A stretch of DNA of 37,909 nucleotides from Mariniblastus sp. (GCA_029247405.1 JAQWLH010000262.1:1-37909), one strand, 5' to 3'; shown: positions 19,607 through 29,348, counted from the first letter of the stretch. Notes: generated by a model not told the origin, from the letters alone. Made by a program: numbers and translations.

Positions 19607-21364
19607 TCAAGATTCATTCTTTTTTAGCTCTCCAAAGATTTCGTTAATCGACTCCCCCTCGGGCACGTTGCTAGCTGGCAATTTGAGAGAATCAATTTTG
19701 ACTCGCTCAGGAACAGGAATAGGGGCCACCAACAACTCGCGAGATGCGAAAGCAAAGGCGAATCCAATCACGACCACTGCCTGAAGAAGCAAAGCAACGG
19801 CGACCACTCCATGTTCATTAAAGATTTGCTGGAAACTAGTTCCCTTAAACACCTCAGCGACCACCCAATACCAGTTCAACAATAGCGGTGAAGACAGATC
19901 GCTAAGCCGATTGTCTCTCTGGTACAAAATTTGGTGAACGACAATCGAGCAAATGGAAAGTACCGAAATCAACAAGGCTCCTAGCACGAGAGAAATCGTC
20001 GGGCCAATCCCGGTCGACCATTCACCTCGGCTTTTCCCAAAGAACGAACGCATCACCAAATAAATTACCGAGAGAAACCAAGTCACATAAAGACAGCACG
20101 TCAAAAGCCCGCAGCATTCTTCCCAACCAAATACCCTGGAGCCACCGAAGGGAGCGATGACCTGCCCCAATAGATAACCTTGCAACCCTCTCGAACCGAC
20201 GAACCAACCGATCAAGCCGATTGCAATCGCGCAAGCCCAAACATTGGCAACCGCAAATAGAAACCCGCGTCCTGCTCCCGGCATTAGCAATGAGAATGCG
20301 GATCGCGAGAAAAAACTGCGAGGCAATGTTCGCTGAACGCGACGAGAGATCGTCAACGACTCGCCGATCATCAAAAACCCCATCACCAGCCAATAATGGC
20401 TGACAAAAATCATCATGATCCACAACATATCAGCATCAAAAACGGTCGAGACCAGTCCAATTACGAATGCAAAAAACAGAGTCTGCTGGACGAACATCGC
20501 GATTCGAATAGGCGTTGCACGATTGTTTGAAGGAAACGAAATCTGGGAAGTCGCTGTCACGAGCAACAGCCCAGCTGATGATCCAAAAAAAGCAAAAATC
20601 CCAAACATCCCCAGGAGCACATCCTGGTCATCAAAAGTGATATAGCTACCTTGTCCAGAGATCTCTGATTCACAGAAAACGCACCAAATGTAGTACAGCC
20701 AACCCAACAGCAGCACAAACAAGACGGAGGTTCCTACCCCCATGGCTCGAGACCGAAATACACCCGCCAGAAACAAACCGAGAATGGTTAAGCAGATCGA
20801 ACCACCAATACAGACCATCAGCCCAATCGAAATTTGACTCAGACTTATGCCGCGGAGAAGATAAGTGAAGCAAATACAAGGCGCCAAAACTGACAAATAA
20901 GTCAACATTTGCAGGAACGCACTTCCGAACTTTCCAAAAATGATCTGATGAGGCTTCATCGTTGTGATTGAAATCAATTGATTCGTACCGTCTTCAAATT
21001 CACGAGCCAATGAACGGTACGCACTGAAAGGAATGATCAGACCAAGCGGGAATCCAAGAATGACCCAGTATCCGAACAGCAATTCTCTCCCGACTTGGTA
21101 CCCATTATCGCCAATCGTCAAAGCCAAGAGCGTCCAAACACCAACGCTAAAAAGCAAAACAAAGTAAGTCCAAATGAATTGTCGGCTTTTGAGAGCTTGG
21201 CGAGTTTCCATGACCAAAATTGAACTGCACCACTCGCTGACTCGCTCATTGAGTTGAGGCAGCCAATGTGACTTTTCTGAGATAATTTTGGACGTGGCCG
21301 CATCGAAGTCAGGATTCAGTGCACCGAGACTCAAAGATTCGATATCAGGAGAATTTTTACTCAT
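19607..21364 (-). CDS. ABC-2 type transporter permease (about 12 TM)
   Basis: A 585-residue polytopic membrane protein. A cytoplasmic N-terminus of about 60 residues, containing VMETRQALKSRQFIWTYF, leads to the first membrane segment, a common entry in ABC-2 permeases. I count about 12 hydrophobic segments, twice the usual six, so it looks like two fused permease halves. FEDGTNQLISITTMKP in the first half resembles the loop of ABC-2 permeases that faces the ATPase. The C-terminus is a soluble tail. Its ATG overlaps the ATPase stop (ATGA, 21361-21364), which shows cotranscription and probable translational coupling. It should form the channel of an exporter with the ATPase; the substrate is unknown. 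Confidence 0.85.
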   Translation of the reverse strand: MSKNSPDIESLSLGALNPDFDAATSKIISEKSHWLPQLNERVSEWCSSILVMETRQALKSRQFIWTYFVLLFSVGVWTLLALTIGDNGYQVGRELLFGYWVILGFPLGLIIPFSAYRSLAREFEDGTNQLISITTMKPHQIIFGKFGSAFLQMLTYLSVLAPCICFTYLLRGISLSQISIGLMVCIGGSICLTILGLFLAGVFRSRAMGVGTSVLFVLLLGWLYYIWCVFCESEISGQGSYITFDDQDVLLGMFGIFAFFGSSAGLLLVTATSQISFPSNNRATPIRIAMFVQQTLFFAFVIGLVSTVFDADMLWIMMIFVSHYWLVMGFLMIGESLTISRRVQRTLPRSFFSRSAFSLLMPGAGRGFLFAVANVWACAIAIGLIGWFVGSRGLQGYLLGQVIAPFGGSRVFGWEECCGLLTCCLYVTWFLSVIYLVMRSFFGKSRGEWSTGIGPTISLVLGALLISVLSICSIVVHQILYQRDNRLSDLSSPLLLNWYWVVAEVFKGTSFQQIFNEHGVVAVALLLQAVVVIGFAFAFASRELLVAPIPVPERVKIDSLKLPASNVPEGESINEIFGELKKNES

Positions 21365-22332
21365 TGCACTTTCCCCCGCGTGACCGTCAAGAAAACATCT
21401 TCTAGTGATTTTTGTTTGCCTGAGTAACTCAGCACCCGTATTCCCGCTCCAATCATTTTAGTAAGCAAATCCGCTTGTGCTTCCGTGTCACCCGACATGA
21501 CAACCTGCAAAGTCTTTTGGGCCACGCGATCGACGACGACTCCGTCATTCGACTCCAGCCACTGTTTGGCGAATTGAATATCTGAAAGCACCACCAATTC
21601 GATTTTAATTTTTTCGGGCTCATCCGAATCGCCATGACGTTGTTGATTCAGAATTTCCTCAACCGTTCCAACTGCCAACAGCCTTCCATGTTCGATGATT
21701 CCAACGCGATCGCACATTTCAGCCAATTCAGTCAGGATATGGCTACTGACCAACAAGGCTTTGCCTTCTTCGGCAAGCGCTCCAATCATCTCTCTCAACT
21801 CAATTCTTGCTCGTGGATCTAAGCCTGCCGCCGGCTCGTCAAGAATCAAGACTTTGGGATTGTGGATGAGTGCTCTTCCAAGACACAATCGCTGCTTCAT
21901 GCCTTTGGATAAACTAGTAACTGGTTTGTTGGCCAACTGATCTAATTGGGTAAATCCCATAACGTTGACCAAGGCTCGCCGCCTGTCTTTGCCCCTTAAG
22001 CCGTAGGATCGGGCAAAGAAATCAAGATACTCTGCGCAATTCACATTGGGATATGTCCCAAAACCGTCAGGCATCCAACCCAGGCGTTGGCGAACCAAAT
22101 CAGGGTCATCCACGACTGAAAATCCATCTATCCACGCCTCCCCCGAAGTGGGCACGTCAAGCGTCGAGAGGATGCGCATGCTGGTCGTCTTCCCCGCACC
22201 ATTGGGGCCGATAAACCCAAAAACTTCACCTGTGCGGACATGAAATGAGACCTGATCAACAGCTCGCGTATCTCCAAAGGTACGGGTCACAGAATCGAAC
22301 TGGATCATGACGTCGTCATTGTTTGCAATCAT
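21361..22332 (-). CDS. ABC transporter ATP-binding protein
   Basis: A 323-residue ATPase of the ABC-2/drug-export type. It has Walker A FGFIGPNGAGKTTSM, the signature TSLSKGMKQRLCLGRAL, Walker B KVLILDEPAAGLDPRARIEL, and the switch His in LLVSSHILTELAEM. The C-terminal 90 residues form the accessory domain usual in this class (VVLSDIQFAKQWLE to DVFLTVTRGKVQ). Three ATGs precede the domain; the one at 22332 overlaps the upstream stop as ATGA, so I chose it over 22338 and 22347. It energises the permease encoded directly downstream. The closest named relatives are GldA- and NatA-like ATPases. Confidence 0.95.
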   Translation of the reverse strand: MIANNDDVMIQFDSVTRTFGDTRAVDQVSFHVRTGEVFGFIGPNGAGKTTSMRILSTLDVPTSGEAWIDGFSVVDDPDLVRQRLGWMPDGFGTYPNVNCAEYLDFFARSYGLRGKDRRRALVNVMGFTQLDQLANKPVTSLSKGMKQRLCLGRALIHNPKVLILDEPAAGLDPRARIELREMIGALAEEGKALLVSSHILTELAEMCDRVGIIEHGRLLAVGTVEEILNQQRHGDSDEPEKIKIELVVLSDIQFAKQWLESNDGVVVDRVAQKTLQVVMSGDTEAQADLLTKMIGAGIRVLSYSGKQKSLEDVFLTVTRGKVQ

Positions 22333-24581
22333 TTCCATTTCCCACAAACAATGTGTAGCTGGAGTTTGTATTCAACGGGCTCAATTTGTTCCGCTGCCAA
22401 GGGAAACTCTTCAAGGATTGCCAAATAAGTCCCCGGTTCGCTCACAATTTCTTCCAACGCTTTACCTTCACGTAACAAAACGACGATCCGATCCTCCTCA
22501 CCAAAACCCCCAGATTCATTATTGTAGCCATAGTATGGGTGGTAATTCCTTGAACGACCACCAACCAATTCAGGCGACATTTGTTCAACCATCTGAGCAA
22601 GCTTATCTGAAACTACGCCCAGATTCGTCTGGTTTTTCTCGTCAACTTTCGTCGCCTGAATTTCTGCACCAGCGTTCAAGCCACTAATTTTAAATAAGCC
22701 TGTCTCAGTCCTGATTACTGCAAACTTAACCTTGTCTCCCAACAAATTTTTCACTTGCGGTGAATCAATGTCCTCGGACTCCAAAATCAACAAACGTTCC
22801 GTTGCAGATTGAGGGCAAACCGTTATCACTTCATGCGGCATCCGAGCCATAATGTCACCACCAGATAAGACCATCGTATTCTGCTCAAAAGCAGAAACCG
22901 CCTTCGTAGAATTCTTACGTTGAAACGCTACCCCCAACGCATCCGGTTGCAACTTATATTTCTGTGGATTGACGCCACTGTAATAACTGGTGTGTGTATG
23001 GGTGATCGCCTGATTGGTTCGATGGTCGAGGTAGGTCACTGAATTGACTCGTCCCCACTGATTGGAACCGTCAAAAATCACGGCATAAGAAAACAATAAA
23101 AAACAAACCACCAGCGACAGTAAAGGGACAAAAACGAACAAGTACTGTAATTGCCCCGTTCGCCTTAAAACCAACATCATGACAGGTCCAGCGGTTAACA
23201 GAAAAATCCCGATCAACACCTGGAACGATTGGATTGGCGGCTGGCCAACACCGGGGATGCCAAATGTTACATCCGTTGAATCGGAACGCAAGGAACTGGT
23301 GAAACGTCTTGAAACACTACCGCCACCGACCGCAATCACATTCTGAAGTTGACGCCAATCTACCCACGTCCACTTGGTCATATCATCTGCCACGGCAACG
23401 ATACGCCCCTCTAGATAGGGAGCGACTGTAAACTTGGTTGACGCAGGAATTTTCGTTGGGTCGTCGAAAGTCTGCCAAACCCCAGCCTTTTTTGTCATTT
23501 CGGCATTTTGAGATTCACTGGCCCAGACTCCTTGGTCGTACTCATAAAGTAGATCGAAATTAAAATCCTGCGGCAAAAGGAGTTTGTTTTCTTTTAAAAA
23601 GCTGTCTGCAGGATCGACCCATTTCGCCAAATTTCGATCAGCAAGATGAGCACGTTCGCTACCTAGCAAACATTTCCAGATATCGTTTGCGCCGGCAAAT
23701 TGAGGCCCCGTCTCGTACACAATTAAGACACCTCCGGCCATGACCCATTTTTCAAAGTTGGCTCGCTGAGGATGGCTGCTTCGGGACAACGACTTCAGCT
23801 CTTCCAACGAAATCAAAATTCGCTCGACACTCTGTAGCCCAATCCAGCTGAACGGAAGATCGCTCGGTCTCACCGCCTTAAGTCTTCGGTTAGCAGAAAT
23901 TGCACTCCACGGGGAGATCACACTCATTGGCCCATTCGGCAACCCCTTAACTGACATGCCGCTAAGCAAACTCGAAGAATCATAAACTAAATTCAATTCA
24001 CCAAAGCTGGGAAGTTGTGCAGGTGGATTGTAATTGGGTATGTTCAAGGGCCCGGGTTTTGCGATGCGTTTGTAACAAACGTGTTGCCGTGCCTCGATCA
24101 CCGGAAAAAGGCTGCTGACAACGAGCATGGATGGCTGGACTGGCACTTGATCAGGTGACCAACCAAGCTCACTCAAAATCTGCTGCCCCCGGTCATTTAC
24201 AATTTTCAACTGATTGTTATTTCCGTAGCGCGCAAAATGATCGTTGACGTAAAGCTCAACGACTGCAGATTTTTGACCGGCAGGAATCACTAATTTGCCG
24301 GAGGTCTCGCGGGCCGCATGACTATATTGTTGCGTCCGAACGGTAACCGTAAAAACCTCATCCACCGCGACGACTCTGGCAGGATTGGTCTCAATCGTCA
24401 CTCGGACCGGTCGGAATCCGGCGCCCGATGAACCCGCAACGCTTAACCACGAGTCACGAACCTTGACGGTATAGCCCTCGACCCCCGCTGGCACCAGCGG
24501 CATCTGTGCAAACGCATGATTTAACAACACAACAAAACCGACAACAATACTTACGGCAGCTGTTTTGAATGGATTAATCAT
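22329..24581 (-). CDS. Membrane-anchored accessory protein of the ABC operon
   Basis: A 750-residue protein. The frame opens at 24794, but that extension overlaps another gene and is Arg/Trp/Cys-rich, so I start at the ATG 24581, which gives a signal peptide (TAAVSIVVGFVVLLNHAFAQ). The N-terminal part is a beta-sandwich-like region (DSWLSVAGSSGAGFRPVRVT); the middle has FEKWVMAGGVLIVYETGPQF, as in class I amidotransferase-like or GldG-like extracellular domains; two adjacent TM helices follow at about residues 450-510 (VLIGIFLLTAGPVMMLVLRR, then FVFVPLLSLVVCFLLFSYAV). The remaining 240 residues are soluble. I infer a GldG-like partner that links the exporter to the envelope. The ATG overlaps the upstream gene's end by 8 bp and the stop overlaps the ATPase start by 4 bp. 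Confidence 0.8.
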   Translation of the reverse strand: MINPFKTAAVSIVVGFVVLLNHAFAQMPLVPAGVEGYTVKVRDSWLSVAGSSGAGFRPVRVTIETNPARVVAVDEVFTVTVRTQQYSHAARETSGKLVIPAGQKSAVVELYVNDHFARYGNNNQLKIVNDRGQQILSELGWSPDQVPVQPSMLVVSSLFPVIEARQHVCYKRIAKPGPLNIPNYNPPAQLPSFGELNLVYDSSSLLSGMSVKGLPNGPMSVISPWSAISANRRLKAVRPSDLPFSWIGLQSVERILISLEELKSLSRSSHPQRANFEKWVMAGGVLIVYETGPQFAGANDIWKCLLGSERAHLADRNLAKWVDPADSFLKENKLLLPQDFNFDLLYEYDQGVWASESQNAEMTKKAGVWQTFDDPTKIPASTKFTVAPYLEGRIVAVADDMTKWTWVDWRQLQNVIAVGGGSVSRRFTSSLRSDSTDVTFGIPGVGQPPIQSFQVLIGIFLLTAGPVMMLVLRRTGQLQYLFVFVPLLSLVVCFLLFSYAVIFDGSNQWGRVNSVTYLDHRTNQAITHTHTSYYSGVNPQKYKLQPDALGVAFQRKNSTKAVSAFEQNTMVLSGGDIMARMPHEVITVCPQSATERLLILESEDIDSPQVKNLLGDKVKFAVIRTETGLFKISGLNAGAEIQATKVDEKNQTNLGVVSDKLAQMVEQMSPELVGGRSRNYHPYYGYNNESGGFGEEDRIVVLLREGKALEEIVSEPGTYLAILEEFPLAAEQIEPVEYKLQLHIVCGKWK

Positions 24582-24897
24582 CGGCAGGCTCCGACGGGGA
24601 ATTGTCTTCTCGCTCCTTGGATCCAGATTCGCCCAACGATTCTGAGCCCACCAATGGCAACGCCGTCGGACTGGTTGCCGATGCAACTGAACCGCCGTTA
24701 AACGGCAGCAACGCGACAGCAATCGCAAGCCAATGCACCAAGGCATACACCAAAATCGGCAGGAAGCTTCCAACGATCGCAACGGAAAGCCCAAGGGCAG
24801 GCCGGTTCCCGCGATAGGCGAGCGACATGCATAACGATATCAGGGCGATCCCAATCATGGCCAACAGCAATTGGCGAATAGAAAATTTGGGCATCAT
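24574..24897 (-). CDS. Small membrane protein, first gene of the ABC operon
   Basis: A 107-residue protein with two hydrophobic segments (about 9-27, FSIRQLLLAMIGIALISLCM, and about 36-64). The C-terminal 35 residues are polar and acidic, rich in Ser, Glu and Asp (REDNSPSEPADD). The sequence FSIRQLLLAM after a Pro/Lys start is common at the N-terminus of short Pirellulales membrane proteins, but I know no function. Two ATGs are in tandem (24897 and 24894). Its last codons overlap the start of the accessory protein by 8 bp, so it is the first of four overlapping genes and is likely part of the same membrane complex. Alternatives, such as a chaperone for the permease, cannot be excluded. Confidence 0.72.
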   Translation of the reverse strand: MMPKFSIRQLLLAMIGIALISLCMSLAYRGNRPALGLSVAIVGSFLPILVYALVHWLAIAVALLPFNGGSVASATSPTALPLVGSESLGESGSKEREDNSPSEPADD

Positions 24898-25048
24898 GCG
24901 TATTGAATCTCTGGACTCTCAATAGTTCTAAGCAATCGGCAATCACCGCTGACTCGCAGCCATTTGGCTTTGAGCGACTTCCAACAATGATCAAATTTTG
25001 TTAGTGGCTCAAATTATAACAACTTTCATCAGTTCAGCAGACGGACAT

Positions 25049-26395
25049 TCACTCTTTTTCAGTTTTCGTCCAAACAACTGGCTGCGTCCAAGCCTGTTCT
25101 TTTTGATTCTTGAACGACGGATCACGATGCTGACGACTGGATGTGACAACAGCTCGGACAAACAACTCGTTACCGGTCATTTGATATTCCGGACGCAGCG
25201 AATCTGAAATCTTGAATTCCTTGCCGACGTCTTTTGAGTAAATCCGGGTAGCGCGAATCGGCTTTCCATCGGCGTCCAGTTGAATCTGAGCTGACCTATC
25301 GTAGTCGGCCATGGTGCCAATAAAACTTGTGCGAAATGTTTGGCCTGTTTGAGGTTTGATTTCCAATGACAACTTACCAGTACCTTGATCAAATTTTACT
25401 GACTCCAATTCAACCCCACTGGAGCTGTAAAATTCCCCTTGATTGATTGCTCCGATCAATGATTCTGCGTTCAGTTGATTTGCCCGCACCATAATCCAGC
25501 CCCTTCCCGACCTCGCCTTGTTACCAGATTGAGTGTGGTAGTTATGGCTGTCGTCGGTAGCTAACCCGAACATCGGTGCCGTCTTCATTTCACTAATCCG
25601 AAGCGTATTGCAAATGTCCCACATTTTTTCCACACCCGGTCGTGTCTTATCGCCGAGGTGATTAATCGAAGGGTGCCCATTGTAGAGTTCGAAGAATTTT
25701 TCGTTTGTTACTTTAGCCAACTCCTCTGCCGTTACAGCCCACCCAAAGTTCGGATGGTTCAGGTGGACCATTATTGGCTCACCGTTTTGATCTGCTTGCT
25801 CCTGTACCGCTCGAAGGTTGTTGTTGATGGCTTCCACAACCGTTTTCCCTCCAACAGGAGAGATCACTGATTGGAGGTTCATGGCGTTCATGTGAATCGG
25901 GCGGTTCTCGGATCGGTCGCTAATTTCCTCGGCTTGAATCATCAGAAACTTGTCAGCCACTTCAAATTTGCCTCGAAATTCACTCAGAGGTCGGAGACGA
26001 ACCTGACTCGCCGGGGGCTTGGACTGATCGCCTGGATTGGAAGAAGCTTTTGCTTTGGCGAGAGGCTTGTCGCGCCGTTCAACCCAATCTTCGCCGAACT
26101 CGGCAATGTACTTTTCCAGAGCCGTTTTGCCAGCCCGCTTTTCAATCGCCGCCAAGTCCATCCAGCGATTCCCAACACTCAGAACATTGTGATCCGTCAA
26201 CGCCAGAAAGTTGTAATCATGATCGACATACCATTTGGCAATCATCTCTGGAAAGTCATCGCCATCGCTCCACAAAGAATGGGTGTGTAAATTCCCACGC
26301 CACCACTTGGCCTCATCATCCTGCGCATCGGAAAAACTAAAAGCGAAGCAATTCATCGCCGTAGCAAGTAACAATAACTTAAGTTGATTTTTCAT
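25049..26395 (-). CDS. Secreted PHP-domain phosphoesterase-like protein
   Basis: A 448-residue protein with a signal peptide (LKLLLLATAMNCFAFSFSDA). The PHP (polymerase and histidinol phosphatase) metal motifs are clear: GNLHTHSLWSDGD with His37 and His39, LALTDHN with Asp68-His69, VHLNHPNFGW and GLATDDSH. The later part, FYSSSGVELESVKFD onwards, is a beta-rich C-terminal domain typical of secreted CehA/McbA-like metallo-proteins. The family hydrolyses phospho- or carbamate esters; the substrate here is unknown. It is divergent from the S9 peptidase at 26787, sharing a 391-bp control region with a palindrome. It is not in an operon with the ABC genes, which start 151 bp away on the same strand. 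Confidence 0.9.
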   Translation of the reverse strand: MKNQLKLLLLATAMNCFAFSFSDAQDDEAKWWRGNLHTHSLWSDGDDFPEMIAKWYVDHDYNFLALTDHNVLSVGNRWMDLAAIEKRAGKTALEKYIAEFGEDWVERRDKPLAKAKASSNPGDQSKPPASQVRLRPLSEFRGKFEVADKFLMIQAEEISDRSENRPIHMNAMNLQSVISPVGGKTVVEAINNNLRAVQEQADQNGEPIMVHLNHPNFGWAVTAEELAKVTNEKFFELYNGHPSINHLGDKTRPGVEKMWDICNTLRISEMKTAPMFGLATDDSHNYHTQSGNKARSGRGWIMVRANQLNAESLIGAINQGEFYSSSGVELESVKFDQGTGKLSLEIKPQTGQTFRTSFIGTMADYDRSAQIQLDADGKPIRATRIYSKDVGKEFKISDSLRPEYQMTGNELFVRAVVTSSRQHRDPSFKNQKEQAWTQPVVWTKTEKE

Positions 26396-26786
26396 AGGTT
26401 GGCCGATTTTTTGAGGATTTTGAACGCAGAGGACAACAAGTGTGAGATGTCGCTCAACGGGTGCTAATGCGATCCAAAATGTATTTGAATTTTAGTATTG
26501 GTTTGATCAATTACACCGCTAAGGATAAACTCAGTTGCAACTGAAAGCAAAGCCATTTATACCTTCCAACAAGCCCTAACCTATGGGTCTCGGCAATCGT
26601 AAAAATTCATAATCGTGAGTGCTTCGTTTGCCCGGACGCTAATTGTTGCGGTATGCGTCTCGGGCAGAAGCCTTCATCAAGACCAGAGCGAGAGCAGATT
26701 GCCATCAGTACGACAGACTAAGAACTAGGTCAATCAGTTTCTCCAATCAACCAGTTACCTTGCAGTCGATCAGGCGGATCATTCGA
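26396..26786. other. Divergent intergenic region, PHP protein / S9 peptidase
   Basis: 391 bp that should hold both promoters. It contains the 14-bp palindrome at 26531-26544. The plus-strand frame from 26643 to 26786 is Arg/Ser-rich and not family-like, so I leave it out of the peptidase gene. No RNA gene seen. Confidence 0.6.
26531..26544. promoter_or_regulatory. Perfect palindrome, candidate operator
   Basis: TCAGTTGCAACTGA is identical on both strands and lies near the middle of a divergent promoter region. The size and TTGCAA core suit a dimeric repressor or activator. No regulator is encoded nearby. Confidence 0.4.
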
Positions 26787-29255
26787 ATGAAAATAAACCC
26801 AAGGGCGATCGTCGCCGGTTTAACATTATTTTTTTTGACAACTTCATTGGGGAACGACTTAATGGCACAGTCCAGCTATAAACTCCCACCTCAAGAAGTT
26901 ATCGACATCATCGATGCTTCGCCTGAACCTTCCGTTAGCTTCAGTCCGGACTCAGAGTGGATGGTGATGGTGGATCGAAATGCGATGCCAGACATCAGCG
27001 ACATTTCCCGTCGAATGCTCCAACTGGCCGGACTGCGACTTGATCCGCAGGCCAACAGCCGATTCTCAACCAGCTTTTTTAAGGGCATTTCGCTGGGCAA
27101 GCGCGGAGTCGATGCTCAGCGTGAGATGACTCGAATCCCTCTAGGCCCAAACGCAAAGCTTGCTGGCATCAGTTGGTCACACGATTCGAAACACTTCACC
27201 TACACGCTGGTAACCGAAACGGGACAAGAGCTTTGGATCTGCTCAGTTGATGAACCTCAAAAACCGAGGCGACTGAACGACCGCCTGAACACGATCATGG
27301 GCGGTCCCAACTGGATGCCATTTAGCAAAGGCATTCTCTGTCAGCTTGTCCCCACCGACCGTGGCATTGAACCATCCGGCAAACTCGCGCCCGTTGGCCC
27401 AAATATTCAGGAATCCTCTGGCAACAAATCGCCAACGCGCACCTACCAAGATTTGCTCCAAAACTCCCACGACGAGGCATTGTTTGCCCATTATGCAACA
27501 GCCCAACTGGCCCTGATTGGGCTCGACGGATCAATTAAAAAAATCGGTAACCCACAAATTCTTACCGGGGCCAGTCCTTCGCCTAGTGGCGATTTCGTGT
27601 TGGTCACAACGATCAAAAAACCGTTCAGCTACTTGATGACTTATCGGAGCTTTCCCCGAAAGATCCAGTGCTGGAAACTCAACGAACAAGCCAAAGGACC
27701 AGACGTCCATACGATTGCCGACGTTCCAATGGATGAAAACATTCCCATTGAAGGGGTACGTTTGGGAGCACGAAATGTTGATTGGAAGTCGGGTGTTCCC
27801 GCCACGCTCGTCTGGTCTGAAGCCCTTGATGGAGGTGATCCCAATCAGGAGGCAACCCATCGAGACAAGTACATGATGGTTGCTGCCCCCTTCACTGAAC
27901 CCCCGCAGGAACTGCTCAGGACTCAGCATCGCGCTGTTGGTATTTCGTATTTCGACGACCCCTCGATCATCACGACGACCGAATACGATCGAGACCGGCG
28001 TTGGGTTCGCTCATTGATGCATGATTTAAAACTGCCGGGGACAACCCCCAAGACTTTATCAAACCGGAGTATTCGTGATCGCTATGGTGACCCGGGGCGA
28101 ATTGTCAGTCGACGTGACGAAACAGGCCATGTTGTCGCCCGCCAAGATGGCGATTGGATTTATCGAATGGGTTCGGGAGCCTCTCCCAAAGGGAATCTCC
28201 CCTTCGTTGACCGTCAAAATATCAAGACACTTGAAACAGAACGGCTCTGGCGATGCGAAGAGGGAACCTATGAATCGGTTGTTCGAATTGCCTCCAGCAG
28301 CAAAGACAGTAAACCAAGTGTCATTACCGACAGTGAAACGCCACTCACGCCGCCCAATTATTTCTTGAGGGATCTTAATACCAACACCACCAGCGCCCTG
28401 ACGGACTTCAAAGATCCAACACCTCAAATTCGTGGAATCAAAAAACAACTCGTCAAATACGAACGATCCGACGGAGTTCCCCTCTCCGCGACGCTTTACC
28501 TGCCCGCCAACTACAAAGCAGGAACCCGACTCCCGCTAATGGTTTGGGCTTACCCACGCGAGTTCAGCGATGCAAAAACTGCGGCTCAGATTTCTGGAAG
28601 CCCCTCACAATTCACTCGCATGCGGAGCATTACCCATCTGACGTTATTGACCCAAGGTTACGCCATCATGGATGCTGCCACGATGCCGGTAATCGGGGAC
28701 CCTGAAACAATGAATGACACCTTTATTGAACAGATTGTCGGTGCTGCCAAAGCAGCGATCGACAAAGCAGTCGAAATGGGAGTCGCCGATCCGAATCGAG
28801 TCGGAGTAGGAGGGCACAGCTACGGTGCATTTATGACCGCCAACCTTATGGCCCACTGCGATTTATTCAAAGCTGGTGTCGCTCGAAGCGGAGCCTATAA
28901 CCGAACCCTCACTCCCTTCGGCTTTCAATCCGAACGTCGTCCTTACTGGCAAGCCAAGAACATCTACCACCAAATTTCTCCGTTTCTTCACGCAGATAAA
29001 ATCAACGAACCGCTGTTGTTAATCCATGGCGAGAACGACAACAACAGTGGCACGTTCCCCATTCAGTCAAAGCGGATGTACCAAGCCATTAAAGGCAATG
29101 GAGGTACTGTCCGCCTGTGCATGCTGCCCTTCGAATCCCACGGCTATCGAGCTCGACAATCAGTGCTCCACACACAAGCTGAAATGATCGAATGGCTAAA
29201 CAAATATGTAAAGAACGCTTCGGTGGAAGCGATAGTCGAAAATGAAGGTCAGTAG
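26787..29255 (+). CDS. Secreted S9 serine peptidase, glutamyl-endopeptidase-like
   Basis: An 822-residue prolyl-oligopeptidase-family protease. ATG at 26787, preceded by AGGCGG, begins a signal peptide (AIVAGLTLFFLTTSLGNDLM); the upstream open frame is rejected. The first 550 residues form a beta-propeller that opens with PQEVIDIIDASPEPSVSFSP, a motif shared with plant chloroplast glutamyl endopeptidase (S9D). The alpha/beta-hydrolase domain carries the triad Ser678 (GGHSYGAFM), Asp751 (IHGENDNNSGTFP) and His785 (FESHGYRAR). It should cleave peptides in the periplasm, perhaps after Glu; specificity is inferred from the family. It is divergent from the PHP gene and seems monocistronic. Confidence 0.93.
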   Translation: MKINPRAIVAGLTLFFLTTSLGNDLMAQSSYKLPPQEVIDIIDASPEPSVSFSPDSEWMVMVDRNAMPDISDISRRMLQLAGLRLDPQANSRFSTSFFKGISLGKRGVDAQREMTRIPLGPNAKLAGISWSHDSKHFTYTLVTETGQELWICSVDEPQKPRRLNDRLNTIMGGPNWMPFSKGILCQLVPTDRGIEPSGKLAPVGPNIQESSGNKSPTRTYQDLLQNSHDEALFAHYATAQLALIGLDGSIKKIGNPQILTGASPSPSGDFVLVTTIKKPFSYLMTYRSFPRKIQCWKLNEQAKGPDVHTIADVPMDENIPIEGVRLGARNVDWKSGVPATLVWSEALDGGDPNQEATHRDKYMMVAAPFTEPPQELLRTQHRAVGISYFDDPSIITTTEYDRDRRWVRSLMHDLKLPGTTPKTLSNRSIRDRYGDPGRIVSRRDETGHVVARQDGDWIYRMGSGASPKGNLPFVDRQNIKTLETERLWRCEEGTYESVVRIASSSKDSKPSVITDSETPLTPPNYFLRDLNTNTTSALTDFKDPTPQIRGIKKQLVKYERSDGVPLSATLYLPANYKAGTRLPLMVWAYPREFSDAKTAAQISGSPSQFTRMRSITHLTLLTQGYAIMDAATMPVIGDPETMNDTFIEQIVGAAKAAIDKAVEMGVADPNRVGVGGHSYGAFMTANLMAHCDLFKAGVARSGAYNRTLTPFGFQSERRPYWQAKNIYHQISPFLHADKINEPLLLIHGENDNNSGTFPIQSKRMYQAIKGNGGTVRLCMLPFESHGYRARQSVLHTQAEMIEWLNKYVKNASVEAIVENEGQ

Positions 29256-29348
29256 AATAAACTTTCATACGCAACAGCGCCCCAAGACAACCTCGCCTCA
29301 CCCTGGTCGCACCAAGCCGTGATCATCGGTCACGATGTGTGATAAGCT

